From positions 1-64,000 of the forward strand of contig CAZPFS010000004.1 of NCBI GenBank assembly GCA_964585925.1: DNA of 64,000 bases. The letters are read 5' to 3'. The position numbers and the translations under genes were made by a program. The notes under the pieces are model-generated. The model was not told the DNA's origin, searched no databases, and worked only from the letters and a program-made list of their open reading frames with translations. Each line of letters starts with the position of its first letter. Positions within the stretch are counted from its first letter, which is position 1. This DNA comes from JAAZLS01 sp964585925 (GTDB lineage: Bacteria > Bacillota > Dethiobacteria > DTU022). Shown piece by piece: positions 25,384-35,467 of this stretch.

Positions 25384-26638
25384 TTGATGAAACCAAAGGA
25401 TTTTACCGGTCACAAGCATGTTGCCGTGCCTATGGGAATAGTTGGTGGTGGTGGGAACAGGGTTCCAGCCAGTTGTCCGCCCGGTTTTCAGGGGCGGTAT
25501 ACGGTTCAGTCCGGTGACACTATGTTTTTCATTGCTCAAAGGTTTGGGGTCACCTTGAATTCACTGATAGCCGCCAATCCGCACATTTCAGATCCCAATC
25601 TGATCTTCCCGGGGGATGTGCTCTGTGTTCCCGGTGGGGCCAGGGTTCCGGCCAGTTGTCCGCCCGGTTTTCAGGNNNNNNNNNNNNNNNNNNNNNNNNN
25701 NNNNNNNNNNNNNNNNNNNNNNNNNNNNNNNNNNNNNNNNNNNNNNNNNNNNNNNNNNNNNNNNNNNNNNNNNNNGGCGATATACGGTTCAGTCCGGTGA
25801 CACCATGTTTTCCATTGCCCAGAAATTTGGGGTTAGTCTGGATGCCCTGATTGCTGCCAATCCACAGATCACCAATCCCAATCTTATTTTTCCGGGGGAT
25901 GTGCTCTGTGTTCCCGGTGGGGGGAGGGTTCCGGCCAGTTGTCCGCCCGGTTTTCAGGGGCGATATACGGTTCAGTCCGGTGACACCATGTTTTCCATTG
26001 CCCAGAAATTTGGAGTAAGCCTGGGTGCACTGATTGCCGCCAACCCACATATCACCAATCCCAACCTTATTTTTCCGGGGGATGTGCTTTGTGTACCTGA
26101 AAAACTGGTTCTACCCTGTTGTTCGGTAATGAAGCCCAGAATTCACCCTGTTCCGGGCAGTGATCCCGGGGGAGTTGTTCTGGCTCAATTTCTTTCCACC
26201 AATCAGGAGCGTATCTGCATTCTGGCGGCAGGGCTGCCCGATCCGGAGGATCTTGACCATTACACCGGGTATCAAGGGGTGATTCAGGTTCCCGAGCAGG
26301 CGGAAATTGTTTTTTCCCTGAACAAATGTCAGGAGATTCCACCCTATCCGTCTCATCCGGATCATCCGCCCCAAAGGGATGGGGAGGATCAGGAACTTCC
26401 GCCGGAGCAACTGGGTTATCCATCCCGGCCGGGTCATCCCGGGCCCCTACCCTATCCGCCCAAACCGCCGTCTCCTGGCCTATGGTGCGGGTGCAAAAAA
26501 ATTTCTACCATGTTAACCGTGGATACAAAAATACTGGTCCGGGCCTATAAATCCGGGGGGTGGGCAGGTACCACCGTTTTGTGGGCTGATTTAAAAGGTT
26601 GCCGGAGCAGCGATATAGCTGATTGCGGACATTACTAG
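25384..26638 (+). CDS. Multi-LysM repeat protein, interrupted by an assembly gap
   Basis: A LysM protein with three visible LysM modules (about 25493-25627, 25778-25910, 25961-26099). Each is a 61-residue unit, RYTVQSGDTMF...GDVLCVP plus the linker RVPASCPPGFQ. A run of 100 Ns (25676-25775) lies between modules. The left flank ends in TTT CAG G and the right begins GG CGA TAT, so they join exactly in frame with zero or a whole number of 183-bp units. After the LysM part comes a Pro-rich region and a Cys-containing C-terminus (GLWCGC, KGCRSSD). No signal peptide is visible. The start is TTG 25384 or ATG 25387, after GGAG. LysM binds peptidoglycan; a spore-coat or cell-wall role is inference. 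Confidence 0.85.
25676..25775. other. Assembly gap (100 N)
   Basis: Exactly 100 ambiguous bases inside the LysM repeat array, a conventional placeholder for a gap of unknown size. The near-identical repeats on both sides explain why the assembly broke here. Confidence 0.98.
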
Positions 26639-26652
26639 AATATAGATTTGCT

Positions 26653-26686
26653 TAAAAAAGGCCTCCTTCCCAAGGGGGCCTTTTTT
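26653..26686 (+). terminator. Intrinsic terminator after the LysM gene
   Basis: AAAAAAGGCC-TCC pairs with GGG-GGCCTTTTTT across a short loop, ending in six Ts. The A-run on the left makes it potentially bidirectional. Between it and the tig promoter (26687-26837) I see nothing else. Confidence 0.88.
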
Positions 26687-26837
26687 CATGCACCGCACAT
26701 CGGGCACAGATATAGCCAATTTTGAATTCATAAAAACCATGGCGAACCCCTTGATGCCAGCCCCTGTGGCCCTTTTATGTTTTTTTTGATCCTTGGAACC
26801 GGCCGGGCGGATTTTGTTCGGCCCAATCCGACCCCGG

Positions 26838-26866
26838 TTGTTTGCATTATCTATCTATGCTAAAAT
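26838..26866 (+). promoter_or_regulatory. Promoter of the tig-clpPX operon
   Basis: TTGTTT (26838-26843), a 17-bp spacer and TAAAAT (26861-26866), about 80 bp before the trigger factor ATG. No CIRCE or CtsR-type heat-shock operator is apparent nearby. Confidence 0.55.
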
Positions 26867-26949
26867 TACGTGTATTAAACGCACTGTAAAATAAGGAAAT
26901 GGAAAACTGTTCAGGGCATAAGATAATACATGGTACAGGAGGGGCATAA

Positions 26950-28272
26950 ATGCCGGTTAAATGGGAGAAACTAGAAAATAACAAGTTTAAACTTGAAATC
27001 GAGGTACCTTTTTCCGAGGTAGACAACGCCCTTGCCCGGGCTTATCGTAAAGTGGTCGCCAAAATCAACCTTCCCGGGTTTCGAAAAGGAAAAATCCCCC
27101 GCCAGGTTCTGGAGATGCGTTTCGGTCCGGAAATTTTGCATGAAGATGCCCTGGAGATTTTGCTGCCCCATGCTTACCATCAGGCCATCATGGAAGCCGA
27201 TCTGGAACCGATCGACGAACCGGAGATTGAGTGCCATCAACTGGAATCGGGAAAACCCCTTCTTTTCGAGGCAGTGGTAGAAGTCATTCCCGAGGTGGCG
27301 CTTGGTCCTTACAAAGGGGTTGAGGTTGAGCAGGAAAAAACAGAGGTAACCGACAAGGATGTGGAAATATTCCTGGATAACCTTCGGGAACAGCAGGCTC
27401 GCCTGATTACGGTTCCTGAGGGAACCGCCGGGAAAGGCGATCTGGTAATTATTGATTTTACAGGGTTTGTTGGGGGAGAGCCTTTCGAGGGGGGAGAGGC
27501 GGAGAATTATTCCCTGGAGCTGGGATCCGGATCATTGGTTGAGGGATTTGAAGAACAACTGGAGGGAGCCACCCCTGGAGAGCAAAGGGAGATCAATGTT
27601 AAATTTCCCGATGATTACCACCGGGAAAACCTGGCCGGCAAACCGGCGACCTTCAAGGTAAAAGTCAATGAGATCAAGCGCAAACAGCTCCCGGAGCTTG
27701 ATGATGATTTTGTAAAAGAAACGGGTGAGTTTGAGAATCTGGAAGAGCTAAGGGAGGACATCCGGAAAAGGCTGGAGGAGGCCGCCCGGAAGGAATCACG
27801 CCAAAAGCTTGAAAACGATCTAATTCTAAAGATCAGCGAGGCGGCAAAATTAGAACTTCCGCCGGTGCTGGTGGACCGGGAGTTGGACAAATTGATGAAC
27901 GAGATGGATCAGTTTCTGCGCTATCAGGGGCTGACACTGGATAAATTTGTGGAAATGTCCGGCAAAACGTGGGAAGAAATCCGCGAGCAGAAAAAACCGG
28001 AGGCCGAAAGAAGAACAAAGTCGGCATTGGTGTTAAAAGCCATCGCGAAGCAGGAAGGAATTTGTGTGGAGGATCCCGAATTAGACCAGAAAATAGAGGA
28101 AATTGCTAAGGTTTACAACGACAAACCGGAACGGGTAAAAGAGTTGTTTGCAAAACAGGGCCGGTTGCAGATCTTTAAAAATGAGATCAAACTTACGAAG
28201 ACCATCGATCTGCTGGTTAAGGAGGCCCAGATTAAAATTGTTGACAAGCCGTCTGAGAAAGACGATCAGTAA
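26950..28272 (+). CDS. tig: Trigger factor, ribosome-associated chaperone and prolyl isomerase
   Basis: A 440-residue protein with the three trigger-factor domains. The N-terminal ribosome-binding domain holds the tail signature GFRKGKIP (about residues 38-45). The FKBP-type PPIase domain is at about 150-245 (GDLVIIDFTGFVGGEPFEGG), and the C-terminal helical chaperone arms run to the end. It shields nascent chains at the exit tunnel. A strong AGGAGG lies before the ATG. It heads the run tig-clpP-clpX-lonB-lonA, putting folding and proteolysis in one locus. Confidence 0.97.
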   Translation: MPVKWEKLENNKFKLEIEVPFSEVDNALARAYRKVVAKINLPGFRKGKIPRQVLEMRFGPEILHEDALEILLPHAYHQAIMEADLEPIDEPEIECHQLESGKPLLFEAVVEVIPEVALGPYKGVEVEQEKTEVTDKDVEIFLDNLREQQARLITVPEGTAGKGDLVIIDFTGFVGGEPFEGGEAENYSLELGSGSLVEGFEEQLEGATPGEQREINVKFPDDYHRENLAGKPATFKVKVNEIKRKQLPELDDDFVKETGEFENLEELREDIRKRLEEAARKESRQKLENDLILKISEAAKLELPPVLVDRELDKLMNEMDQFLRYQGLTLDKFVEMSGKTWEEIREQKKPEAERRTKSALVLKAIAKQEGICVEDPELDQKIEEIAKVYNDKPERVKELFAKQGRLQIFKNEIKLTKTIDLLVKEAQIKIVDKPSEKDDQ

Positions 28273-28283
28273 GGAGGAAATAC

Positions 28284-28871
28284 ATGAACATGTTTATGCC
28301 GATGGTGGTAGAACAAACTAACCGGGGGGAAAGGGCTTATGACATCTACTCCCGGTTGCTGAAGGATAGAATTATTTTTCTGGGTTCCCCGATTGATGAC
28401 TATGTAGCCAATTTGATTGTGGCCCAGCTGCTGTTTCTGGAATCGGAAGATCCCGAGAAAGATATAAATCTGTATATAAATTCCCCGGGAGGGGTGGTTT
28501 ACTCCGGAATGGCCATCTATGATACCATACAGTATATCAAACCGGCGGTATCCACGATCTGTGTAGGTATGGCGGCAAGTTTCGGCGCGGTGCTGCTGGC
28601 GGCGGGCGCCCCGGGCAAGAGATTCGCGTTGCCCCATTCCCGGGTAATGCTGCATCAGCCGGCGGGGGGAGCCAAAGGGCAGGCGGTGGATATTGAAATT
28701 CACGCCAGGGAAATTTTAAGCCTCCGGGAAACGCTGAACAAAGTACTGGCCGATCATACCGGCCAGCCTGTGGATAGGATTGCCAAGGATACCGATCGTG
28801 ATTTTTTCATGTCGGCCGAAGACGCCAAGAAGTACGGGATTATTGATGACGTGCTCAAGGAGCGGCCCTAA
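28284..28871 (+). CDS. clpP: ATP-dependent Clp protease proteolytic subunit
   Basis: A 195-residue serine peptidase. The catalytic triad is visible as Ser in GMAASFGA, His in VMLHQPAGG and Asp in DTDRDFFMS. The N-terminal MVVEQTNRGERAYDIYSRL is typical of mature-type ClpP. The binding site is TAAGGAGGA, 11 bp after tig. It forms the degradation chamber used by the adjacent ClpX unfoldase. Confidence 0.98.
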   Translation: MNMFMPMVVEQTNRGERAYDIYSRLLKDRIIFLGSPIDDYVANLIVAQLLFLESEDPEKDINLYINSPGGVVYSGMAIYDTIQYIKPAVSTICVGMAASFGAVLLAAGAPGKRFALPHSRVMLHQPAGGAKGQAVDIEIHAREILSLRETLNKVLADHTGQPVDRIAKDTDRDFFMSAEDAKKYGIIDDVLKERP

Positions 28872-28898
28872 ACGATAAAACGAGGTGAATACCAGGCT

Positions 28899-30170
28899 GT
28901 GTTCAAGTTTAGTGAAGACAAGGGACAGTTGAAGTGTTCGTTTTGCGGTAAAGCCCAGGAACAGGTCCGCAAACTGGTGGCCGGTCCGGGGGTTTATATC
29001 TGCGACGAATGCATAGAGCTCTGCAATGAGATTATCGAGGAGGACAGCGGCGAGGAGGGCGAACTCAATCTGGTGGACTTGCCCAAGCCGCAGGAGATCA
29101 AAAAGACGCTGGATCAGTATGTGATTGGGCAGGAAGAGGCCAAGAAGAGCCTTTCAGTGGCTGTTTACAATCACTATAAGCGGGTAAATGCCGGGCAGAA
29201 ACAGGATGAAGAGGTGGAGCTGCAAAAAAGCAATATTGTGCTGATCGGTCCCACCGGGGTGGGCAAGACCCTGCTCGCTCAAACCCTGGCCCGGATACTG
29301 AATGTGCCTTTTGCCATTGCCGACGCCACATCTCTGACCGAGGCCGGTTACGTGGGGGAAGATGTAGAAAATATCCTGCTCCGGCTGATTCAGGCTGCCG
29401 ATTATGATCTGGAGAAGGCGGAAAAGGGGATCATTTATATTGATGAGATCGACAAGATTGCCCGTAAAACCGATAATCCCTCCATCACCCGGGATGTCTC
29501 CGGGGAGGGTGTCCAGCAAGCGCTGCTGAAAATACTGGAGGGGGTGGTGGCCAGCGTTCCGCCCCAGGGGGGGCGAAAACATCCTCACCAGGAGTTCATG
29601 CAGATCGATACCACCGATATCCTGTTCATTTGCGGGGGAGCATTTGATGGATTGGAAAAAATAATTATGAACCGGATCGGCAAAAAGGGGATCGGTTTTG
29701 GAGCCGATTTAAGGGGCCGGGACAGCAAGGGCGGCGTCAATATCGGTGAAATTTTGTGCCAGGTTCTTCCCCAGGACCTTCTTAAATTTGGGCTGATCCC
29801 CGAATTTGTGGGAAGGGTGCCTGTGATTTCCACCCTGGATACACTGGACAAGGATTCTCTGGTCAGGATCCTGATCGAGCCCCGCAATGCGCTGGTCAAG
29901 CAATATCAGAAGCTATTCAAGATGGATCAGGTGGATCTGGAATTCAAAGAAGGCTCCCTGCAGGCCATTGCCGAGGAGGCTATCAAGCGAAATACCGGTG
30001 CCAGGGGGCTGAGGGCGATCCTGGAGGAGGTTTTGCTTGAAACAATGTTTGAGCTTCCCTCCCGTGACGATGTCTTACGCTGCATAATAACCGGAGAAGC
30101 CATCTTGAAGCGGGAGAACCCGATCCTGGTTACCAGGGATAAGCATAAGAAAAAAGAAGTAACTGCTTAA
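28899..30170 (+). CDS. clpX: ClpX, ATPase subunit of the Clp protease
   Basis: A 423-residue AAA+ unfoldase. The N-terminal zinc-binding domain has C13, C16, C35 and C38; Walker A is GPTGVGKT at 117-124, the pore loop GYVG at 150-153, Walker B ends in DE at 182-183, and an IGF-type ClpP-docking segment (GIGFG) lies at about 265-270. The GTG start follows a GAGGTG site. It lies 27 bp after clpP and ends before a strong terminator, so tig-clpP-clpX may be one transcript. Confidence 0.98.
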   Translation: MFKFSEDKGQLKCSFCGKAQEQVRKLVAGPGVYICDECIELCNEIIEEDSGEEGELNLVDLPKPQEIKKTLDQYVIGQEEAKKSLSVAVYNHYKRVNAGQKQDEEVELQKSNIVLIGPTGVGKTLLAQTLARILNVPFAIADATSLTEAGYVGEDVENILLRLIQAADYDLEKAEKGIIYIDEIDKIARKTDNPSITRDVSGEGVQQALLKILEGVVASVPPQGGRKHPHQEFMQIDTTDILFICGGAFDGLEKIIMNRIGKKGIGFGADLRGRDSKGGVNIGEILCQVLPQDLLKFGLIPEFVGRVPVISTLDTLDKDSLVRILIEPRNALVKQYQKLFKMDQVDLEFKEGSLQAIAEEAIKRNTGARGLRAILEEVLLETMFELPSRDDVLRCIITGEAILKRENPILVTRDKHKKKEVTA

Positions 30171-30191
30171 CTGCGATAAGGGAATGCAGTC

Positions 30192-30230
30192 ACAGGGATG
30201 GATTCTATTTTCGGATCCATCCCTGTTTTA
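30192..30230 (+). terminator. Intrinsic terminator after clpX
   Basis: A perfect 12-bp stem, ACAGGGATGGAT (30192-30203) with ATCCATCCCTGT (30215-30226), followed by TTTTAT. It separates clpX from lonB. The remaining T-rich, low-complexity stretch up to 30408 shows no believable gene. Confidence 0.88.
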
Positions 30231-30408
30231 TAAGATTTTCTGCACTTACAAAGGCCGATCAGGAACCCGTCGATGATTCTCGCCTGTTTTTTGTTTTCTG
30301 TTTTCCGTCTCTTGTTTTTTGTCTTCTGCCTCCGGCAAGGATATTTTGTTTTTTGGGGGGGGATAATAATTCATGCTGCAAAAGAGATTCCCCGGGGAGT
30401 GAAGGACG

Positions 30409-32187
30409 ATGGGTTTTACCGGTATGATCGGATTGATCCAAATGTTTTTTGCCGTGGTGATCGGCCTTTATTTTTTCAATCTGCTCAGGGGTCAGCAGAC
30501 CAACCGGGTGGCCATCGACCGGGAATCCCGCAAGGAAATGGAAGAGCTCGAACGGTTGAGACAGATCTCTCTTACCGAACCGCTGTCTGAAAAAACACGT
30601 CCGGCCACGTTTAAAGAAATCATCGGCCAAGAAAATGGCTTGAAATCTTTGCGTGCCGCCATCTGCGGTCCGAATCCCCAGCATGTGATTATGTACGGCC
30701 CTCCCGGTATCGGCAAAACTGCCGCCGCCAGACTGGTGCTGGAAGAAGCCAAGAAAAATCCCCTGAGCCCATTCAAGGAGAACGCCAAATTTGTTGAGCT
30801 TGATGCCACCTCCGCCCGGTTCGATGAGCGGGGAATTGCCGATCCCCTGATCGGCACGGTCCATGATCCCATCTACCAGGGAGCGGGTCCTTTGGGGATG
30901 GCCGGTATACCGCAGCCCAAGCCAGGGGCGGTAAGCAAAGCCCACGGCGGGGTACTGTTTATAGATGAGATCGGCGAGCTGCATCCCATCCAGATCAACA
31001 AGCTGCTGAAGGTTCTGGAAGACCGGAAGGTCTTTCTGGAAAGTTCGTATTATAACAGCGAAGACAGCAATATCCCCCGTCACATCCACGATATGTTTCA
31101 GCGGGGGCTGCCGGCAGATTTTCGTCTGATCGGGGCCACCACCCGCATGGCCAGCGACCTTCCCCCCGCCATCCGTTCCCGTTGTCTGGAAATCTACTTC
31201 CGGGGGCTTACCCCCCGGGAGATCGGAACCATTGCCGAAAACGCCTGCCGAAGGATCAATTTTTCCATCTCTCCTCAGGCGGTGGAGGTGGTTAAAAAAT
31301 ATGCTTCCAACGGCCGGGAAGCGGTAAACATGATCCAGATGGCGGCGGGGATTGCCCAAGGCGAGAACCGCAATTATCTTTGCCGCGAAGATATAGAATG
31401 GGTGGTCGACAGCGGGCAGCTATCACCCCGGCCGGAGAAAAAGCCCCCTTCCGAGCCTCAGATCGGTTTTGTCAACGGGCTGGCGGTTTATGGCCCCAAC
31501 ATGGGTACCCTGATCGAAGTCGAGGTCAATACCATGCCGGTAAACCCCGGCGAGGGTAAAGTCAATATTACCGGGATCGTGGAGGAGGAGGAAACGGGTG
31601 GTGCCGGGCGTACTGCTCGCCGAAAGAGTTCTTCCAAGGGATCCGCCGAAAATGTGATTACGGTACTTAGCAGCTTCATGGGGCTCAACCTGCGAAACTA
31701 TGACATCCATCTAAATTTTCCAGGAGGGATTCCGGTCGACGGGCCTTCGGCGGGAATTGCCATGGCCACGGCTATCTATTCTTCCCTTACCAGGCAGCCT
31801 GTTGATTCCATGGTGGCTATGACCGGTGAAATATCCGTGAGAGGGCTGGTCCGACCGGTGGGGGGAATAATGGCCAAGATTGAGGCTGCTGCCGAAGCGG
31901 GCATTACCAAGGTAATTCTGCCTGAACACAACTGGCAGCAAAATTTTAAGCGCAGCCGACTGAAAATAGTACCGGTAAAGCATATAGAGCAGGTGTTTGC
32001 AGAGGCCATTGCCTGCGCCTCCAAATCCCCCGAGTGCCCGGATCTGCCATCCCCGCTGCAAAACGATGAGATAGGGGCAAGTGATCCTGTGCCCGCTTCG
32101 GCTCGGGTCCCCGAACCTCCCCGGCCTGCGGAAAACCCCGGGCACCCTTTGGATGTTCCCCGGCCGGCGGCAACCCCCTGCCCCTGA
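30409..32187 (+). CDS. lonB: LonB, membrane-anchored ATP-dependent Lon-type protease
   Basis: A 592-residue protease. A hydrophobic N-terminal helix (about 5-27) anchors it; the AAA+ domain has Walker A GPPGIGKT at 97-104 and Walker B FIDEIGEL. The Lon-type peptidase domain has the Ser-Lys dyad S447 (DGPSAG) and K490, 43 residues apart as in Lon. LonB lacks the LonA N-terminal substrate domain; in Bacillus it is expressed in the forespore, which supports a spore-forming lineage. The C-terminal tail of about 60 residues is Pro-rich and low in complexity, extending beyond the usual end. lonA follows 168 bp downstream. Confidence 0.95.
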   Translation: MGFTGMIGLIQMFFAVVIGLYFFNLLRGQQTNRVAIDRESRKEMEELERLRQISLTEPLSEKTRPATFKEIIGQENGLKSLRAAICGPNPQHVIMYGPPGIGKTAAARLVLEEAKKNPLSPFKENAKFVELDATSARFDERGIADPLIGTVHDPIYQGAGPLGMAGIPQPKPGAVSKAHGGVLFIDEIGELHPIQINKLLKVLEDRKVFLESSYYNSEDSNIPRHIHDMFQRGLPADFRLIGATTRMASDLPPAIRSRCLEIYFRGLTPREIGTIAENACRRINFSISPQAVEVVKKYASNGREAVNMIQMAAGIAQGENRNYLCREDIEWVVDSGQLSPRPEKKPPSEPQIGFVNGLAVYGPNMGTLIEVEVNTMPVNPGEGKVNITGIVEEEETGGAGRTARRKSSSKGSAENVITVLSSFMGLNLRNYDIHLNFPGGIPVDGPSAGIAMATAIYSSLTRQPVDSMVAMTGEISVRGLVRPVGGIMAKIEAAAEAGITKVILPEHNWQQNFKRSRLKIVPVKHIEQVFAEAIACASKSPECPDLPSPLQNDEIGASDPVPASARVPEPPRPAENPGHPLDVPRPAATPCP

Positions 32188-32355
32188 ATTGCCCCACCCT
32201 TAATCGGCCAAATGATGTCATATTACTCTGCATTGACATTTAGTGGAGATCATTCAAATTTATAATTAAAGGAAATAATGATCGGGAAGCGAATAAGATT
32301 TATGGAAAAGGCTTCCCGTATGTTTTAAATTTTACGAAAGGGGGGAAGACCGATC

Positions 32356-34749
32356 ATGACCAAAAAAATTAAACTTCCCCTTCTGCCTTTGAGAGGCGTT
32401 CTGGTTTTTCCGGGTATGGTGATCCATCTTGATGTGGGTCGGGAGCGATCGATCAATGCCCTGGAAAAAGCCATGATGGAGGATAACCTGATATTGCTGG
32501 TTTCCCAGAAAGATGCCCGAATCGATGAGCCTGAAAAAAACGATCTGTACCGGGTGGGAACGCTGGCCCTGATAAAACAGATGATCAAGCTCCCCGGGGG
32601 TACCATCCGGGTGCTGGTAGAAGGATTGCACCGGGGTAAAATTAATCGCAATCTGTCCACTGAACCCTATTTTGCGGTGGAGGTTACCGGTGTGCCGGAT
32701 GATGAGCCCAAGACCCCGGAGACCGAGGCGCTGATGCGCAGCGTATTATACCAGTTTGAGCAGTATATCAAGCTCAGCCGGAAAATACCTTCCGAAGCCT
32801 TGGCCACGGTGAGCGGTATTGAGGAACCCGGTCGACTGGCAGATGTAATTGCATCCCATCTGAGCCTGAAAGTTGCCCAGAAGCAGGAGGTATTGGAGGC
32901 ATTTTCAGCCCGGAGCCGGCTGGAAAAACTTTACGAATTCTTTAGCAGGGAAATGGAAATTCTTGAAATTGAACGTAAAATCAACCTCCGGGTACGCAAA
33001 CAGATGGAGAAAACGCAGAAGGACTATTATTTGCGAGAACAGTTAAAGGCGATTCAAAAAGAACTGGGCGAACTCGACGAGCGGACCGCGGAAGCGGAGG
33101 AATACCGGGAAAAAATATCCAGGGCCGATTTCCCGAGCGAGGTGGAAGAAAAAGCGCTCAAGGAGGTAGATCGGCTGGAAAAGATGCCGCCGGCTGCCGC
33201 CGAAGCAGTGGTGATCCGCAATTATCTGGACTGGCTTTTGGATCTGCCCTGGTCTCACTCTACCGCCGATCGTCTGGATTTAAAACTGGCCAAGCAGATT
33301 CTGGACGAGGATCACTACGGATTGCAGAAGGTAAAGGAGAGGATAGTAGAATATCTGGCGGTCCGCCAACTGGCTGAAAAATTAAAGGGACCCATCCTTT
33401 GTCTGATCGGCCCGCCCGGAGTGGGCAAGACCTCTCTGGCCAAGTCCATTGCCCGGGCTCTGGAGCGCAATTTCGTGCGCATTTCGCTGGGAGGGGTGAG
33501 GGATGAGGCGGAAATCCGGGGACATCGGCGAACTTATGTGGGGGCCTTGCCCGGGCGGATCATCCAGGGGATGCGTCAGGCCAAATCCAGGAACCCGGTA
33601 TTTTTGATGGATGAAATCGACAAGATGTCTACCGATTTCCGGGGGGATCCCTCCTCCGCGCTGCTGGAGGTGCTAGATCCCGAGCAGAACCACGTTTTCA
33701 GCGATCATTATATAGAAGTGCCCTTTGATCTGTCGCAGGTGATGTTCATCACCACCGCCAATTCTTCTTTCAATATACCCCAGCCGCTGTTGGACCGGAT
33801 GGAGGCGATCCGGATTCCGGGGTATACCGAAGAGGAGAAGACGGAGATAGCCAGGCGCCATCTCATTCCCAAACAGATCAGGGAACACGGGCTGTCGGCG
33901 GAAAGCCTTCAGGTTTCGGAGGGGGCAGTGCGGCGGATCATCAGGGAATATACTCGGGAGGCCGGTGTGCGAAACCTGGAGCGTTCCCTGGCGGGAATCT
34001 GCCGTAAGGCTGCCCGGAAGGTGGTTGAGGATCGTCAACAGAAAATCCGGGTGGGCCTGCAGGGTATACCCGGCTATTTGGGGGTTCCGATTTATCGTTA
34101 TGGGTTGGCGGAAAAAGATGATGAGGTGGGAGTGGCCACAGGTCTGGCCTGGACGGAAGCAGGGGGCGACCTGCTGGCGATTGAGGTTACATTGATGAAG
34201 GGCAAGGGGAAGATGATTCTCACGGGCAAATTGGGGGAGGTAATGAAAGAATCGGCCCAAGCCGCGCTGAGTTATGTCCGCTCCCGGGCTGAAGAATTGG
34301 GATTGGCGGAAAATTTTTATGAAGAAATAGATATTCATATCCATGTTCCGGAGGGAGCCATTCCCAAGGACGGCCCATCGGCGGGAATTACCATTGCTGC
34401 CGCCCTGGCTTCGGCCCTGACCCGGAGGCCGGTGCGCCGGGATACCACTCTTACCGGGGAAATTACTCTGCGCGGACGGGTTTTACCGGTAGGAGGGATC
34501 AAAGAGAAGGTTCTGGCGGCTCATCGGGCAGGGATCAAAAATGTGCTGCTGCCGGTGGATAACCGCAAGGATGTCAGTGATATTCCGGATAATGTTAAAC
34601 GCAAGCTGCAGTTCCAGTTTGTGGAGCACATGGACGAAGTGCTGGAACTGGCCATGGTTAAGGGGGAAGAAAAACAGGTTCACCCCCCGGATATTCCCCG
34701 ACGGGAAGAAAGCGGCCCCTGTCTCGAGGGCGCCGTGATTCAACACTAG
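32356..34749 (+). CDS. lon: ATP-dependent protease LonA
   Basis: A 797-residue Lon protease. The N-terminal LON substrate-binding domain (LPLLPLRGVLVFPGMV at about 6-21) is followed by a coiled region, AAA+ Walker A GPPGVGKTS and Walker B FLMDEIDKM. The peptidase domain holds the catalytic S675 (DGPSAG) and K718 (GGIKEK). Length is usual for the family. The binding site is AAGGGGGGAA. A TTGACA occurs at about 32233 but no -10 sits at a normal distance, so the promoter is unclear. It degrades misfolded and regulatory proteins. Confidence 0.98.
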   Translation: MTKKIKLPLLPLRGVLVFPGMVIHLDVGRERSINALEKAMMEDNLILLVSQKDARIDEPEKNDLYRVGTLALIKQMIKLPGGTIRVLVEGLHRGKINRNLSTEPYFAVEVTGVPDDEPKTPETEALMRSVLYQFEQYIKLSRKIPSEALATVSGIEEPGRLADVIASHLSLKVAQKQEVLEAFSARSRLEKLYEFFSREMEILEIERKINLRVRKQMEKTQKDYYLREQLKAIQKELGELDERTAEAEEYREKISRADFPSEVEEKALKEVDRLEKMPPAAAEAVVIRNYLDWLLDLPWSHSTADRLDLKLAKQILDEDHYGLQKVKERIVEYLAVRQLAEKLKGPILCLIGPPGVGKTSLAKSIARALERNFVRISLGGVRDEAEIRGHRRTYVGALPGRIIQGMRQAKSRNPVFLMDEIDKMSTDFRGDPSSALLEVLDPEQNHVFSDHYIEVPFDLSQVMFITTANSSFNIPQPLLDRMEAIRIPGYTEEEKTEIARRHLIPKQIREHGLSAESLQVSEGAVRRIIREYTREAGVRNLERSLAGICRKAARKVVEDRQQKIRVGLQGIPGYLGVPIYRYGLAEKDDEVGVATGLAWTEAGGDLLAIEVTLMKGKGKMILTGKLGEVMKESAQAALSYVRSRAEELGLAENFYEEIDIHIHVPEGAIPKDGPSAGITIAAALASALTRRPVRRDTTLTGEITLRGRVLPVGGIKEKVLAAHRAGIKNVLLPVDNRKDVSDIPDNVKRKLQFQFVEHMDEVLELAMVKGEEKQVHPPDIPRREESGPCLEGAVIQH

Positions 34750-34870
34750 TTACTCAAACAGGAGCGGACGACCCTGCGCCCGCCCTTGCCGCACCGTATT
34801 TTCATGATCATGGTTGTTGCAGGGGCCGACGACTCCGCCTGCCCGCCATGCAAAGGATCGTGAGTGTCGG

Positions 34871-35467
34871 ATGGATGTAAACCTGGCGGTACTGGCTGCT
34901 GCCGTCTATAAAAAAGAAGATTATCCAACTGATCACCGGCCGGAAATTGCTTTTTTAGGCCGTTCAAATGTGGGCAAATCCTCGCTTATCAATTGCCTTC
35001 TGGGGCGTAAAAATCTTGCTAGGACCAGCTCGACTCCCGGAAAAACCCGGGGTATTTTTTTCTACTTGGTTAGTGAAAAATTTTACCTGGTGGATCTTCC
35101 CGGTTACGGATATGCACGGGTATCACAGGCCACCCGGCGGAGCTGGGCGCCGCTGATCGAAAATTATCTTCAAAGCCGGCAGGTGCTCCGTGGCTGTGTA
35201 CACCTGATAGATACCCGGCATCCGCCCACCAGGGATGATTTGCAGATGAGGAGATGGCTGGCTCATTACCGGGTGCCCCGAATAACTGTTGCCACCAAGG
35301 CGGACAAAATATCCAGGGGAGCCTTGGCCGGCAGGCTCGAGGCGCTGGGTTCCGAGCTTGGCCTGACCGCCGGGGAAAAATTACTGGCCTTTTCGGCTCC
35401 AAAAGGTACGGGGAAGGCCGAGCTGTGGTCGGCGTTGGAGGACATGCTTCAAACGTCATATTGTTAA
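34871..35467 (+). CDS. ysxC: Ribosome biogenesis GTPase YsxC/EngB
   Basis: A 198-residue Era-like GTPase needed for large-subunit assembly: G1 GRSNVGKSS, G2 region STPGKTRG, G3 DLPGYGYARV, G4 TKADK and G5 FSAPKGTG. The ATG at 34871 (MDVNLAV) fits homologues better than the frame's start at 34814. Its placement after lonA is a conserved Firmicute order. Its stop overlaps the stop of the convergent bioY gene by 4 bp with no terminator between them. Confidence 0.95.
   Translation: MDVNLAVLAAAVYKKEDYPTDHRPEIAFLGRSNVGKSSLINCLLGRKNLARTSSTPGKTRGIFFYLVSEKFYLVDLPGYGYARVSQATRRSWAPLIENYLQSRQVLRGCVHLIDTRHPPTRDDLQMRRWLAHYRVPRITVATKADKISRGALAGRLEALGSELGLTAGEKLLAFSAPKGTGKAELWSALEDMLQTSYC

Noticed and set aside
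30273..30590. Open frame with hydrophobic start between clpX and lonB
   Set aside because: Low-complexity T-rich translation, overlaps lonB, no binding site.
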